Assembly (NCBI GenBank): GCA_029959195.1
Contig: CP114122.1
Coordinates: forward strand, 2,108,001-2,172,000
DNA length: 64,000 nucleotides
Direction: 5' to 3'
Source: Dictyophora rubrovolvata
Taxonomy: Eukaryota; Basidiomycota; Agaricomycetes; Phallales; Phallaceae
Numbering within the stretch: position 1 is the stretch's first letter; every line of letters starts with the position of its first letter. The notes below the pieces were generated by a model. It was not told where the DNA came from. It saw only the letters and a list, made by a program, of their open reading frames with translations, and made no database searches. The position numbers and the translations under genes are program-made. This document shows, one piece after another, positions 11,701 to 23,681 of the stretch.

Positions 11701-13455
11701 TTTCGGAGCGCAGAAACAAGATTTGCCTGATATATGGGTATTATGTTTCCTTTTTTTCGGAATGGGGGCTTGGCTGATTTCTACTTTTAGGGTGAACTGA
11801 TTGATGCGGGATTCGAATCGGGGCATGCATATGGCAAGGCACTACGAACAGTAAAATCATGCGTTGGGACAACGTGGTGTCGTTATGGAGTTGGAGATTC
11901 GGTCAGTCGTAAGTACCCCGTTTTTGGCCATTACACAACAAGTACAACTCAAGAGTTATTATAATAGTGGCAGTACTACTTGAAGAACGGTATAAAGGGA
12001 TAAGGTAAAAGCAACACGATATTTCATTTCATTACGAGCCTTCTGTTGATAATATGAGATAGATCACCGCACAAGCTCAAAGGTGGTGTTTCCGGATGTG
12101 TACGTGAATGTGCGGAAGCTCAAAGTAAGGATTTCGGTCTTATCGCGACAGACAAAGGATGGAACAGTATGTGTCATTCAAAACTTTGATTATATTGACA
12201 ATTTAACATTTCAATTAGTATTTATTGCTGGAAACGGGGGTGCTAATCCGCGGCATGCGACTCTTTTTGCAACGGACGTGCCGCCATCCAAAGTCGTAAG
12301 AATCATCGATCGTTACCTGATGTTTTATATCCGCACTGCGGATAAATTGATGCGAACGGCTCGTTGGGTAGAGTCTTTTGAGGGAGGAGTGGAGGTACGT
12401 CCGTCGTTATGTCGGATAAATTTCTTTTTCTCGTTTAGCTCAAGATGGTTTTGCACCTCAGAAATTGAAGAAGATAATTCTAGACGATGAGCTTGGTATA
12501 TGCTCTGATCTAGAGAAAGAGATGGATGAGCTTGTCACATCTTATTTCGATGAATGGAGTGGAGTGGTTGAAGATGTTGAGAAACGGAGACAGTTTCGTC
12601 AGTTTGTCAATACTGAGGAAAGAGTTCTTGCTTTGGAGCGGGTTGAGACGAGAGGTCAAAAACGACCTGCTGATTGGTCCAAAGGCGAATGGAACTTCTT
12701 ATTAAACTGAAAATACTTGGGCTGATTTATTTTTTTCCAAAGATACCGGAGCTATCAAGTTAAACGCCTCGCTGATACAAACACCAAAATCTCAATGGAA
12801 GTGGAGAGAGGTAACCACCGTACAGGAAATGGGTTTATTGAACTCAGGGATTATGTAGGCTGCTAAATCACAAGTCATTTTTGAATTACGAATTTGATTT
12901 AAATATAGGTCGATCGCCGTCAAGTATGGTAACAGTCAGCTAGCCATTTTCCATATACCTGACCGAGGATATTATGCAACTCAGGTGTGTTCTTCGTGAA
13001 TTCATAAAATATGTCTTCGTCATTTCTTTTTTCAGCAAATGTGTCCTCACAAAAAAGCCTTCATTCTTGATCACGGTATATCTGAACTTATCTTGCAACA
13101 ATTAAGAACACTAACACCATGTTAGGGATTGTCGGAGATGATCTCAATGGGAACACTTACGTATCATGTGCGTATAAAAAACGAACGAAATCCTCGATGA
13201 CAATTCACTGTTTGCCCAGGTCCCTTGCATAAACGCAACTTCCACCTGCAGACCGGAGAATGCTTGAATGACAATAACTACGGCATCATAACTTTTGAAG
13301 TTAAGGAAACTAAAGGACTTATACTCGTTTTACTTCCAGAGCCGGATGATTTAGATAATGTATTGGGTACTCACAAGTGGATGACTCGAGCTTCGGATGA
13401 TCCAGCACAGATGCTTTCGAGTTGTATGGCACACGATAAGAGTCTTGATTGGTAA
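8799..13455 (+). CDS. nir1: Assimilatory nitrite reductase [NAD(P)H]
   Basis: The ATG at 8799 begins MGDSKTIAVVGLGMVGI, an FAD dinucleotide fold. The second nucleotide fold follows (AVIVGGGLLGLEAAKA) with GVFAIGECANWK and IEMADILSFNLTQ. A BFD-like [2Fe-2S] domain has CSC and, after an intron, CGGC. The sirohaem/[4Fe-4S] half carries CVGTTWC and SGCVRECAEA. The C-terminal Rieske-type domain has CPHK and CPLHKR; the second Cys codon is split by an intron (T|GT). The protein ends KSLDW at 13455. About 20 introns interrupt it and every join I tested keeps the frame, so the gene looks intact. The enzyme reduces nitrite to ammonium with six electrons in the cytosol. Neither nitrate reductase nor a nitrate transporter lies beside it here. 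Confidence 0.93.
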
Positions 13456-14707
13456 TTGGCTCGAGTACACAAGTATTCCTGAGCGTGCAAATTGCAATAC
13501 AGTAGTATGTACATATTTTTATATCCGTAAAGATTCCTCTTCCTTGAAACGGAAGGTAGATTATGCTAGAATTTCTGTGAATATCACTAGGATTCCTGCA
13601 AGACTGCCTTTTTTCCAAAGGCAGATAGGCGAACATGCCATCTTAGTGTATGGACGTCTTTTGACTCGTTGAGTTGTCCGTCGGCGACCATACAAAGGAT
13701 CGTAGACGTCCGAATGAGGGGCTAAGCGAATTATTTTTGATACTATGTAGCATCGAGGCACAGAAGCTATTGTCTGACTCACTTGATACTTGAACGTTTT
13801 TTTCCTTGAATTTCCGGCTTGCATAACTCTTGATTCTGATAATAACTTTATCTACTGGATGTTGCAGCTGTTGGAGCTTGGGTGCTAGGGTTCTACAGTC
13901 ACGTATAATTTGCTTCCATGTAAGTGAGTGAATGGCGCGGGTTTGGGCCGTTTGGCGTCATTCAAACTCCGGTGGATTTGTTACAAATTCGGGATCTTCT
14001 CCGTCGGCGGGTATGTTCTGGGCTCGCTATCTACTTACAGTAACGAGGGAAATTTGTCGGGTGTTATAATGGGACTTGCTTTGGTCAATGGTTTGTACTC
14101 TACTTGTTGGCTGGCCGGCGTTTATCAAGCACTACAGTCGGTGACAGACAGTGGTGTGTCGAGGAGTCGGTTGACTATGTCAGGATATCACAAACTCGAG
14201 GTAGCGTGGCTATATGAGAGGACAAGTAACTCGAGACGCCTTCTAATTGGATCTTTCTTCTCCTATTGCTCCATACCCATTCGCAACACGTGATTTGCGG
14301 ACGCGATCTCGACTGAGAATAATAAATATCTTCCCTACAGGAGACTAAGGTACTAGTGGCGTCACATTATTCTTCCCCATTGTCTTTTAAGCTTACACAA
14401 ATACACTGAAGCGCAATCAGGCAGACGACTGAACGGATACTTTAAGTTGCCGCCAGCCAGAAAGTTTAAATTGACAAACTCATAATGGTATACAATCTAT
14501 GTTGATGTTTTGATCCTCGCCCAGATCCAAACGCATAACCTTATGCACTCCGTCAAATGAGTCTCTGTTGCCAGTTGCTGGCCTCTGGTTACGTTTCCTA
14601 GAGTCCATCAAACAACAACATAATACACCCTTTTTTTTCACTTCTTACGTTCTCCTACTAGCCTCGGCAGAGTTGCGTTATATCCTGCTGCTTGAAGCGT
14701 TTATCAA
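13456..14707. other. Intergenic with one unassigned open frame
   Basis: An open frame at 13928-14293 encodes a hydrophobic 121-aa peptide (GIFSVGGYVLGSLSTYSNEG and following) with no start context or family match that I can support. It may be a decayed membrane-protein fragment or chance. The rest shows no structure. Confidence 0.35.
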
Positions 14708-16253
14708 ATGTCTCTTCAAGATCGGGGGGTTCTTGTCAAAAACGACGATATAAGTATAACGTACGTCGGGAATTGGACAACCGTGCCGGCATCCGCGGTC
14801 AATAACCTTGGAAATTTTGGACCGGCATTTTCGCCCACACTACACAGTACGACAACGATAAGCAGTTTTACCTTGCCATTTCACGGTCAGCATTATAGAG
14901 CCTCCATATTCACAAGAAACTTTACTTACTGTTGTTCGGAAATAGGTTCGTCAATAAACGTGGTTGGTACCATCAATATTGCAAGTTCGTCGACAAACCC
15001 GAACCCTACTTGGCAATGTTTCCTTGATGGCATCAATATAGGTCCACCGAAGTTATTCCAATTTCCTGAAAACAATTGGATAATGTGCAATCAAGGAAAT
15101 ATTGCCGATAGCGCGCATGAGCTCGTCGTTAACGTAACCTCACAAGGAATGCCATTCTATCTAGACTATATTGAATATCGACCATCTTCAAGTGTCTCCC
15201 TTGAGAATTCACTTATACTTTTTCAAAACGAGGATCGCGCAATTAATTACATTTCAGGGTGGAGCGCTTTGACTCAGCCTCCGGGAGGAGCGGACCAAAC
15301 AACGGATCCTGAGGGCCTCGTCAACGTGACCTTCATTGGTACGGAACTCCCAATCAATAATTCGATTTTGTCGGTTTGAAAATGGTGTAGGGATCCAACT
15401 GTCTTGGTATGGCATTATCCCTTCTTCGGAGCCCCATAATGCGTCTTCGGGAGAATATTCAATCGATGGTCAACCCTACTCATCTTTCCAGTTACTCGGC
15501 CTACCAAAGTCGACTTCCGCAACACAATATAATCAGCTTTTCTTTATAACTCCAACTCTTGAGATGGGGACTCACACGCTTTCCGCTAAATACACAGGAA
15601 GCGCAGGACAAACTCCTTTGACGTTGGATTTTCTTATCGTGGCAAATGGCTCTTTCCCATTCACAAATTCCTTGCCCCCGAATTCTAGCGTAGGGGCTGG
15701 TAAGAATCCCACGTCAAATTCTGCACCGCCAATGAATGCATCGACAATGAATGCATCGCCAATGAATGATATCAGCAAAAGTTCATCACACGTCGGAAGG
15801 ATTGCTGGGGGTGTTGTAGGAGCTGTTGGAGGCACTGTGGTGTGCTTAATCATCTTATTCTTCTGGCTCAGATCCCGAAAACGAAGAAGCAGAAGTCGTG
15901 ACAATGTACGTAGCATCACAGAACCCATTCAAGTTCTAGATCTCGTACAGTCGCAGTTCGTCTCTCAAGCGGCCCCATTGTTGGCACCGAATCAGACTGC
16001 TAGAAGTCAAGGTACTTTGTATACTCATCCCTCACAACCACCCCCCAATTCAGCCTCACCTTATGTGACCGACGAAACATCCAGTACTAGGCGGCTCCCA
16101 GCTCCAGCCCCTAGTCGGTTTATTCCATCTGCACCAGTAGTCAGGACACCTACAATCACTCATATTCAACATGAAGATAGCGGCATTCGCTTACCCCAGC
16201 CTGTCCTTGATGAAATTGTTGTTGAAATGCCTCCAGCTTATTCCGAGCTATAG
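14708..16253 (+). CDS. Single-pass membrane protein with beta-rich ectodomain (Agaricomycete family)
   Basis: Exon 1 is 14708-15338 and exon 2 15391-16253; the 52-nt intron splits a Gly codon (FIG|IQLSWYG). The protein is about 497 aa. The first 330 or so residues form two beta-rich repeats starting at ITYVGNW and INYISGW, with many N-x-S/T sites, an arrangement like galactose-binding or jelly-roll ectodomains. A Pro/Ser/Asn linker with a repeated MNAS motif leads to one membrane helix (GRIAGGVVGAVGGTVVCLII) stopped by RSRKRRSRSR. A cytoplasmic tail of about 120 residues, rich in Pro and Ser, follows. No cleavable signal peptide is obvious at the chosen Met; an upstream exon may be missing. 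Function is unknown; cell-surface sensing or adhesion is a guess. Confidence 0.75.
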
Positions 16254-17186
16254 TAGCCATATACTTTGCTCTTCTTTCTTTTGGGTTCACTACACCGTGT
16301 TATATTAGTGTGTATATTCTGGTCCCTTCCGCATGCAAGGGTTTTGGCGTCCCGAACGCCTCCAGTTCCCTTGCATGCAGCAAGGGCTCAAGCGCTCACA
16401 CCGCGTAGAAATTGCTTCCGTCTACCACTTATTTGTACATGTTTTTGTTTGTGTACCTGGTCAGAGTAGCTCCATTCACAGGCGCCTCTAGGAGACGGCG
16501 AGTGCTAAGCGCCACGAGATCTGCGATGAATCATGACGGCGCGACAAGTCCGTCCAACAACACTCAGTACTAAGCATTGCACAACCTCTACAACTATATT
16601 TTAGCAAGACGTCGATAACTTGATATATTATCATTACTCGATGTCGTCCTCCAAGAGCAAACGGGTATATAACTACTAAGTATTTCGGATACGTCACGGT
16701 AGTAATCAGGGAAGCACTGGCCCCGGTCGTGAACATCTTAAGCAGAGCAGGAACACCTCTCTCCTCGAAACTTGGAACAGTTTTGAAGGATACCGAAGGA
16801 AATTTTAAAAACTACAAGAACCCCTACGCTAGCACGTAGATCAACATTTCCATGTCATATATTTCTGTCTAAAACAGATCAAACAGTTGGTCCGGATTTT
16901 GTTCAAAATTATCGCATGTCGATTGCACGAGAAATTAAGCTTAAGACGGTCCGGCGGTTAAGGAGGTACTCGACATATCCCTGGCGGTCAATTCATAAAT
17001 GTACCCTAGTTTTCGCCTAATCTCCATCTTGTACCAAGAAACAATGCGGATGACATGTACAATTGGTAAAATTTACATGACCATAAATAATACGATGACA
17101 AAGAAAGAATGTGATGAAGACAAAGGAAAGAAAGAATGTGATGCAGTAGTACAATTCATCGAGTCTACAATAATACTACCTATGTA
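16254..17186. other. Intergenic between convergent genes
   Basis: Apart from the hairpin at 16331-16378, I see no coding or repeated structure. The duplicated AAAGAAAGAATGTGATG near 17100-17140 is a short imperfect tandem repeat. Confidence 0.4.
16331..16378. repeat. Nested hairpin 78 bp past the membrane-protein stop codon
   Basis: GCATGCAAGGG (16331-16341) pairs with CCCTTGCATGC (16368-16378). Inside it GGCGT (16346-16350) pairs with ACGCC (16356-16360) around a 5-nt loop. Both stems are perfect. The position in the presumed 3' UTR suggests an RNA structure, but a cruciform or small mobile-element remnant is also possible. Confidence 0.5.
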
Positions 17187-18757
17187 CTACGGGTCCTCCA
17201 TTGGGTCAATGTTCACATAGTCAAAATTGCTCCTTCTAAAGCTTGGTTGTAAATTAAATGCTGAGAAGCGGTTAAAAGGATCATATGAAGAGTCGCGTTT
17301 GATTGCGTGACTGGACATATGTCGAAATCGCGAGAGACACGGGAACCATAGGCTGAGAATGTCCTGTTGAGACGGTTGAGCCATGTATCATGCATCATGA
17401 GGGATGATACGTGTTTGAGGGAGATGTATTACTTACGATATGTAGGCCTATTACAGAGAAAGCCAATAAAGGAACTTTTGGGGAAACAATCAGAATACGG
17501 CTATTTCACTGAAAGTAGTGCTTCTTACATAAATTTTGCACTATGGAGAAGACCTCCATGTATAATAGTTTCCGTGATCCATATTCACCAATAATACCCA
17601 GGAATAGAAGGCTAGAACCAACCATCTCATTTAGTACGATGGAATCAAAGATAAAAAAAAATGTAATTCGTACACAATGTAGAGTAGTCGATGAAGACTG
17701 AAAGCCAGCAGTCGTATGCAAAAAGACAACGAGACCAAATTTTTATAATGTGCTTTCTTCGTTTTGTCATACCATCTGATGTAGTATATCAGAACGATTA
17801 CTGTAATAGCAACAAAAATATTCAGTTATTAATCGTTTTTCGATGAGACGAAAAAGATTCAGACGTACGATCTACAAATGGTGTAAGAATACCGATAGCC
17901 AATGCAGCGCTAGCAAACGCAATCTCTCCGGTATCCTGATCAAATAATTCGATCTGCGTTTTCGTTTAAAAAGAACATTCAAAAGCAATTCTATCATTCC
18001 ATATAGACTCACAACCGGTATTAAACCAATTATATACGGTGAGATAACGAGCTAAAATTATTTTTTTGAGATATTTAGTTGTGAATCATAATACAGTGAT
18101 TTCAGTGCACAAACAATACAACTTACTATGGCGGATCTGACTTTGCTTGTCTTGTCGCGACTTTCGTGGAAGGCGGACCGTAGGACGAAAATTAACTGTC
18201 GGCGAATGCGTCAGACCAGGTAGTCTAAATTTTGTGAGCTGTAAAAGACTACTTACATGTATAGAGAGGTTTAGCGTCGAACCTAGTGCTCTGGCAATAG
18301 AAAAGGTAAAACGACATAAGTTCGTTTATGACACATACTAACGGGCACGTTTTTTTTTGCTTACATCAATGTCAAAACAGATTCACGGGTATTACTAGCT
18401 GAATCAAGTTCTCCCCCCGAAAACAAAACCAATTCACTAAATGAATCGAAAAAAAGTTTAGACAAAAAGAAGAGCGCGCACGCGCCCAGTGAGAAGAATA
18501 GGAAAAGGACATTACTCAAAAGTGGCTAGTCCGGATTGCAATATCCACGTATACAAAAAATTGCTAACAACCGGATTTCGACGTTCCAATCGTTTCGATA
18601 GCCCGAGCGAGACCGCTAAAACAGATAGACAAAGGCATCCTACGAGGTTGAGAACTAGAATCGTGACTTTTGGTTTATTGTCGCCCCCATCCATGTCGAA
18701 ATCATCCATACTAGGAAGATCATCGTCGACTGAGCCATTGAATATGGACGACTGCAT
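17187..18757 (-). CDS. Multi-pass membrane protein, probably a seven-helix orphan family
   Basis: The N-terminal exon (ATG at 18757, or 18709 at MDDFDMDGG) has an acidic lead and a first helix, VTILVLNLVGCLCLSVLAV. Later short exons give ALGSTLNLSIH, LVISPYIIGLIPV, FASAALAIGILTPFV, LIVLIYYIRWY, LVSLSFCIRLLAFSLHRLL and SLLFLGII. The last exon (17187 to about 17380) is a soluble tail, SLWFPCLSRFRHMSSHAIKR to DYVNIDPMEDP. The pattern of about seven hydrophobic segments resembles orphan receptor-like proteins common in Agaricomycetes, but I cannot name the family. Exon joins in the middle (about 18050-18300) are uncertain. Ligand and function are unknown. Confidence 0.5.
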
Positions 18758-19897
18758 AGATCATAGAGAAATTAGCACAATAAAAGAACAGAGAAGCCTG
18801 TCAAGTGGTAGTTGTAGTAAACCAAAGGTGCTTAGTCTCCGAGAATCGAACGACGGCGAACGGGCGGACAGTCGGAAAAAAGACAAAACCGTTGTAGAGA
18901 TGGAAACCGAGCACCAAAACTGAGGTCCAAGTGGAATGGAATGTGATCGTGATGGTGGCTAGTGATTGGACAAAGGACGCTTTGGCTTGCGGCGGTTGTC
19001 GCATGTGCTTCTCTTTCAAATTGTTGAATACTATATAATAATAATAATACGTGTCATCAGTTCCCAGGTTCCGCAATCATATTCTGGTCGTCCTGTTGAC
19101 TCTTTTGTGTTTAGCCTATAAGCGGGCTATGGCGCATCAATTTGGTTATTTGCGGGAAATATAATGAGAATATCTTGTTGAGATCGTGTACATCAATCTA
19201 ACGTAATTCGAATCCTTTGATTTGCGTTGTCGTCTTAGTAGGCGGTCATCGATGCACGCATGCCACGGAGAAAGATCTATTCAAGCCACAAAGTGTTAGT
19301 TTTAATTAGATGATTTTGAATCATGGACCGGTGTCAATCTTTTATCAAATTCTGGTAATCGACGCTGGTTAAGTCGGATGCGGCATCGGAGTAAGAAAGG
19401 ACTCGCAGTTGAGCTGATTGACGTACGTACGTCAACAAATTGAGGCATATCATCAAAATTGGCATCACATAAAAGATGATCTCACTATACAAGTACAATC
19501 TGTATTGGTCGCAATCGGAATCACAGGAGCATAATCATTGACAATTGAAAGAGGAGAAAAAAAAAAGAAAGACAGGATTACAGGATAACAAAAAATACGC
19601 GAGAAAGGCTTTGCCCTGTTCAAAAGACGGTCCAGAAAAAGAAAAGGAGATCATGAAGAGCACACGCGCGGGCGGGGGTAGCGAGGGGACGAATGTACAG
19701 CGAGTCGGAAAATATATAAACAGCGGTCATAACACACCAGAAGGATACAAGAAAGAAAAGCCAGTATGTGAAAATTCCCGAAAAGAGAGGAGAAAGAAAA
19801 ATGTCAAGACGGAGCCACAATATTTTATAGGATAAAAGATAGTGATTTATTAAACGAGGATGAAAGTATCATGTGAGTTGAACCTGCCGAGAATCCT
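18758..19897. other. Intergenic
   Basis: The purine-rich stretch at 19545-19835 is open on the plus strand but is low in complexity (Lys/Glu-rich) and overlaps the 3' flank of the RING gene, so I do not call it coding. No repeat or RNA gene is seen. Confidence 0.4.
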
Positions 19898-22058
19898 TCA
19901 TTCAGCAGCCTGAGTAGTAGATTCGACTCGAGTGGTATCAGCGACAACCTGTTGGTCGTGGGACGTTTGTTCTCGAGGGGTTTCAGTTATATCTCTCTCG
20001 TCGGTATCATTGGTATTGTTGCTATTATCTATCGCAGGTGCAGGCGTTGGCGTTTCAGCGACATCAGGAGCACTCTCAACAGTTGTTGATGGCGGCATCA
20101 CAGCCACAGTCTCAGTCTCGTTCTCGTTCTCAAAACTCAAAGGCTGATGAGAATGAGAGTGAGAATCAACTGTATCCGGAGACGAAGCCCGATCTTCATG
20201 ATCGATGTCCTTCGTCTTGCTGTTGAGCGCACACACAGGTGAACCTGTCGAAATTCGCAGAAGCGACGTATAAGGCTGACGACAAACGGGGCAGAACCAC
20301 CCTTTAGGCTTGCGTTTTCTTCTAGGTCGGGCTTGTGTGGCACCTGCTGTCGTTCCTGTCGTCGTCACAGTCGTCGTTCCTCCCGCAGTAGTCTCCTCTC
20401 CATTCACACCACTGCTTTCTCCGTTAGCCGTTGTACCAGCGGTAGCAGCTACCTCAACTGTTTCTTCAGCATGGACTAATTGTCCACCAGCACCGAATTC
20501 GACCATGTTAACTGCACATTCCTTGCATGCGACCAGATGTCGACACGGTAGGAGAACAACCTCTCGAGGACTGGAAAGACAAAGCAGACATTCACTCGTC
20601 GGATCGTCGTTGTCTACAACGGCGGTAGGAGGATACGAGTGCGTTTCCGTGTTGTTATGGGAATGCACGTTAGAGGTATGAGAGCTCAATCCATAGATTT
20701 CGTGTAGATGGAAAGTGTGCGGTCCGATTGTTGCTTCACGTTTGACAACTCGGACGACCCACGGTCGTGTGTCAGACGAGCCAGACTCAGGAGAAGATCC
20801 GAGCCGAACGATATGGAGATACGTTGTTTGTGAATTTTGGGACGCAAGGCTGTGTTCTAGAAGAATAGGTTAATATAAACATGTCTTAAAAATACACCAG
20901 GGATCAGGGGCACAAACACGTCGTACCATTGACATCGAGCGCCTCCAATTTGATGTATACTTTGACACCTTCTTCCTCCTTTTCTTTATGGGCGTTTTCG
21001 GTAGTGGGAGCTTCCATGTCAACGACTTGTAAAGCCGGTCCTGCGACACTGAGTCGAGTAGTATCTTCAGCGGCATCTGGGTGTGTGCGCTTCCGGATGC
21101 GTAGATGGAAGCGTTTCTTGTGCTGAGGTGCACTGGCGGGATGTTGTTCTAGGGAGGGAAGAGCAGTCTGGGAAGCAGAAGGGGCTTCCGCCGGTGGAAG
21201 GTGGGTCTGGGAAGCCAAGTCATCGCTAGACTGGGCTGTCGAGTTGTACTTGTCTAGTTCAAGCATTGCACCTTCCTCGAGCTTCAGTGTCCGGGCGAAG
21301 CCTCCATCGACTACCATATTAAAAAGTACAATAGGTTTGGGCGTTGAAGAGGAAGATTCTTTGCCGGAAGTAGGAGGTATGACATGAAGGGTAATTCTAC
21401 ATTTGGGAGCGTCGCAGTCAAATTGGAATTCGAGGCCGTGGTGCACTGGTTGAGATGGGTCGGGGTCCTCCGAGTCATCGTGCGTAATGGGTGATAGATG
21501 TAAAGTGGGACGTTTCAAGTTGACTAGAGCTTGTAGGGTAGTAGTTGGTTGCGATCCCTGAATTACGTATAGGGCACAGGGGATGAATATCACTTGTGAT
21601 GTGTTCAAGACATGAAAACCAAACGCACTTCTTTATTTTTTTCGGCCCAATTTTTGACCAAGTTGGGTGTTAAAGTATCCTGAACTCTTACTTTTTCCTT
21701 GACGTCCGATGTTTCTTGCGCCCATTCTGGACCAGGATTCACAATACCGATGCTGGGACCGAATAGAGTATCTTGTTTCTTCTTCTCTTGAGGTCTTTCG
21801 GCGCCATGAGAAGTAAGAACATCACCCATATTAATGACGGTATCGCCGTTTGCTGCAGAATTTGCAGCAACTACTCTAGCCGCCCTTGCAGCTTGGGAGT
21901 CCGTGCGGGCGATGAATGTGGGTGCGTGCAGCCTCCTCGTTCGGTTCCAGGCCGAATATTGATTGTGATCTGCGAAGTTAATGAATAATGTTAAATGAAG
22001 CGACTAGCAATGATAGGCATTTTGAGAGCTTACACCAGTTAGATAGTGTGCTAGCCAT
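19898..22058 (-). CDS. RING-finger E3 ubiquitin ligase, mahogunin (MGRN1/RNF157)-like
   Basis: The ATG at 22058 (MASTLSN) splices to a basic N-terminus, then FGPSIGIVNPGPEWAQ and a beta-rich region (QFDCDAPKCRITLHV, VLFNMVVDGGF) as in the MGRN1 domain upstream of the RING. The RING has ECLLC, LPCRH and CKEC for the first six ligands and CPVC for the last pair, followed by RQPYTSLLRI as in MGRN1. About 70 low-complexity residues rich in Thr, Gly and Ala lie between the sixth and seventh ligands, where the family usually has about a dozen. The tail after the RING is Ser/Thr/Glu-rich and disordered. The protein should transfer ubiquitin from an E2; its substrate is unknown. It stops at 19898. 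Confidence 0.85.
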
Positions 22059-23081
22059 GGTGAGCAAGTGGTGGAAAGAAAGAAGAACTGAAAAAGACCC
22101 TCAGACGCGGTCGTTGCCGGATACCCGTTTCCCATCTTCATTCCCACGGTCAGCTGGATCCCGCAGTCCTTCCCAGCCCTATGCCTGCCAAACGAGTCTT
22201 ATGCCCTTGATTTGGTCCATTTCATATTATTTTCTCTCTCTTTTTTTGTATTTTTTGCTCGATTTTTCTCCTTACACATGAAGAAAAAACCCGTTAAAAT
22301 ATAAAAGATCCTAAGTTGCATGACTAACATATGTAAAGTCATCCGAAGGCTCCGGTCGAAACTATTTTCTAAAGATAAAAAACTGGTATATAATTGGGGA
22401 TAGTTGATTCACACAGATGACAGCCCTTCAAACAAAAACCAATGCTTTGATGAGCTTGATTATTCTAAAAAAAGGGCCAACCGCAGCACTTTTGCGCGAT
22501 GCCAGTGCACGGCCGTCTGTACAGTATATCCCATATAGTCTCTGTATCCCACCGTAACCATGCATTCTCCGTCTAAAGCTCAAATTTGCGCCAGTAGTGA
22601 CTCAGTGCGCTTTCGGAATTGTTGGAAAGTGGAGATACCACTATCACTTTGCCAGTCATTACCAGTCATTACCGTCATACATATTTTTTTTTTTTACATA
22701 AATTCCGGTCGACGCCACCTCCAAGTCCTCAGGATCACTAACAAACACAAACTATAATTAGTTTCCACTATTGGCACGGAACCGCAAGGCGAAGTGCGCC
22801 GATGGCTGTGACGGGCGCTTACACAATCCCGATCTGAACACGCAACCTGAGGAGGAGAATGCGATAAAATGATAAGTTTAACGACTCTCCTCTTCTGAAA
22901 ATCTATGTGAGCATCTGTCATGGGCTTTTACAATAAAATTACGGGGACTTGGGAGAAGTTGTGACGCAATTGGCAGAATCTTCAAGACCTGCAACAATTT
23001 GTATTGAGCGGTTGCTTGGGAATAATTTTCAAAATACGTTAAGGCGAGTCCAATGTCAACACTAGGTCATAGCATGCCCGG

Positions 23082-23112
23082 CTGTCATTGCCAGTGGTGT
23101 TGTCAATGACAG
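23082..23112. repeat. Inverted repeat CTGTCATTG-N13-CAATGACAG
   Basis: Perfect 9-bp arms lie at 23082-23090 and 23104-23112, about 570 bp upstream of the condensin start. Its role is unknown. Confidence 0.35.
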
Positions 23113-23608
23113 ACTACAATTGTTTCAGTGTCAGGGTGTTTTTCGGGGCTTATTTTTTAAGAGACAGAGGCATGGAGTCTTGTTGATTTCATGCTTCACC
23201 CAATGACACTACATCATACCCGTTTCGCTTTCGGTCAAGTTTGAAGTGGTGGCAAACGTTTGACAAATCCGTGAAAAGCAAATCTTGTTATAGCTAGCAG
23301 ATTACAAGTAGTTAAGGCTTGTGTTATGATTAGGAATACTAGTTACCGGAATTTGTTTGGAATTTATAAGACGTTCTACGATGCGCAAGACCACTGCGGT
23401 CCATCTCCGCTACCAGAGAATGACGGCGGCTCTTCGATAAATCCCTCAGCCCATCCATTTAACTTTTACTCGCCTCATTTTGTGCAGACGTGAGATACCA
23501 GAGCTGCTGAGACCAAGTTGGATTATCATCGGAGTGGTTCGGCATGATGACATAATTTCAAGCTGCAGTCATCTTCGGCATGTGACCGTGACACACGCAC
23601 GTCACTTA

Positions 23609-23618
23609 CACGTGATCG
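23609..23618 (+). promoter_or_regulatory. CACGTGATCG element upstream of condensin subunit
   Basis: An E-box CACGTG followed by ATCG lies about 70 bp before the ATG and runs on into a CGCG-rich stretch (GATCGCGTC). The same 10-mer occurs at 4356-4365 before the KEN-box gene. Confidence 0.45.
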
Positions 23619-23681
23619 CGTCATCGTTGTTTCGTTCGCGCGTCGCGTCAATTCGCCCTTTCGCTCTCGAAGAAGAAAAAA

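Larger units (their letters stand above)
22059..23681. other. Intergenic between divergent RING and condensin genes
   Basis: No gene is supported. CCAGTCATTA is duplicated in tandem near 22650-22672. A 9-bp inverted repeat lies at 23082-23112 and a CACGTGATCG element at 23609-23618. Confidence 0.4.

Noticed and set aside
11811-11830. GGATTCGAATCGGGG resembling a tRNA T-arm
   Set aside because: It lies inside the nitrite reductase coding sequence (AGFESGH) and no cloverleaf can be drawn around it.
13928-14293. Hydrophobic 121-codon frame
   Set aside because: No family match, no convincing start or partner exons; kept only as a remark in the intergenic entry.
19545-19835. Lys/Glu-rich plus-strand frame
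   Set aside because: Purine-rich simple sequence in the 3' flank of the RING gene gives such frames by chance.
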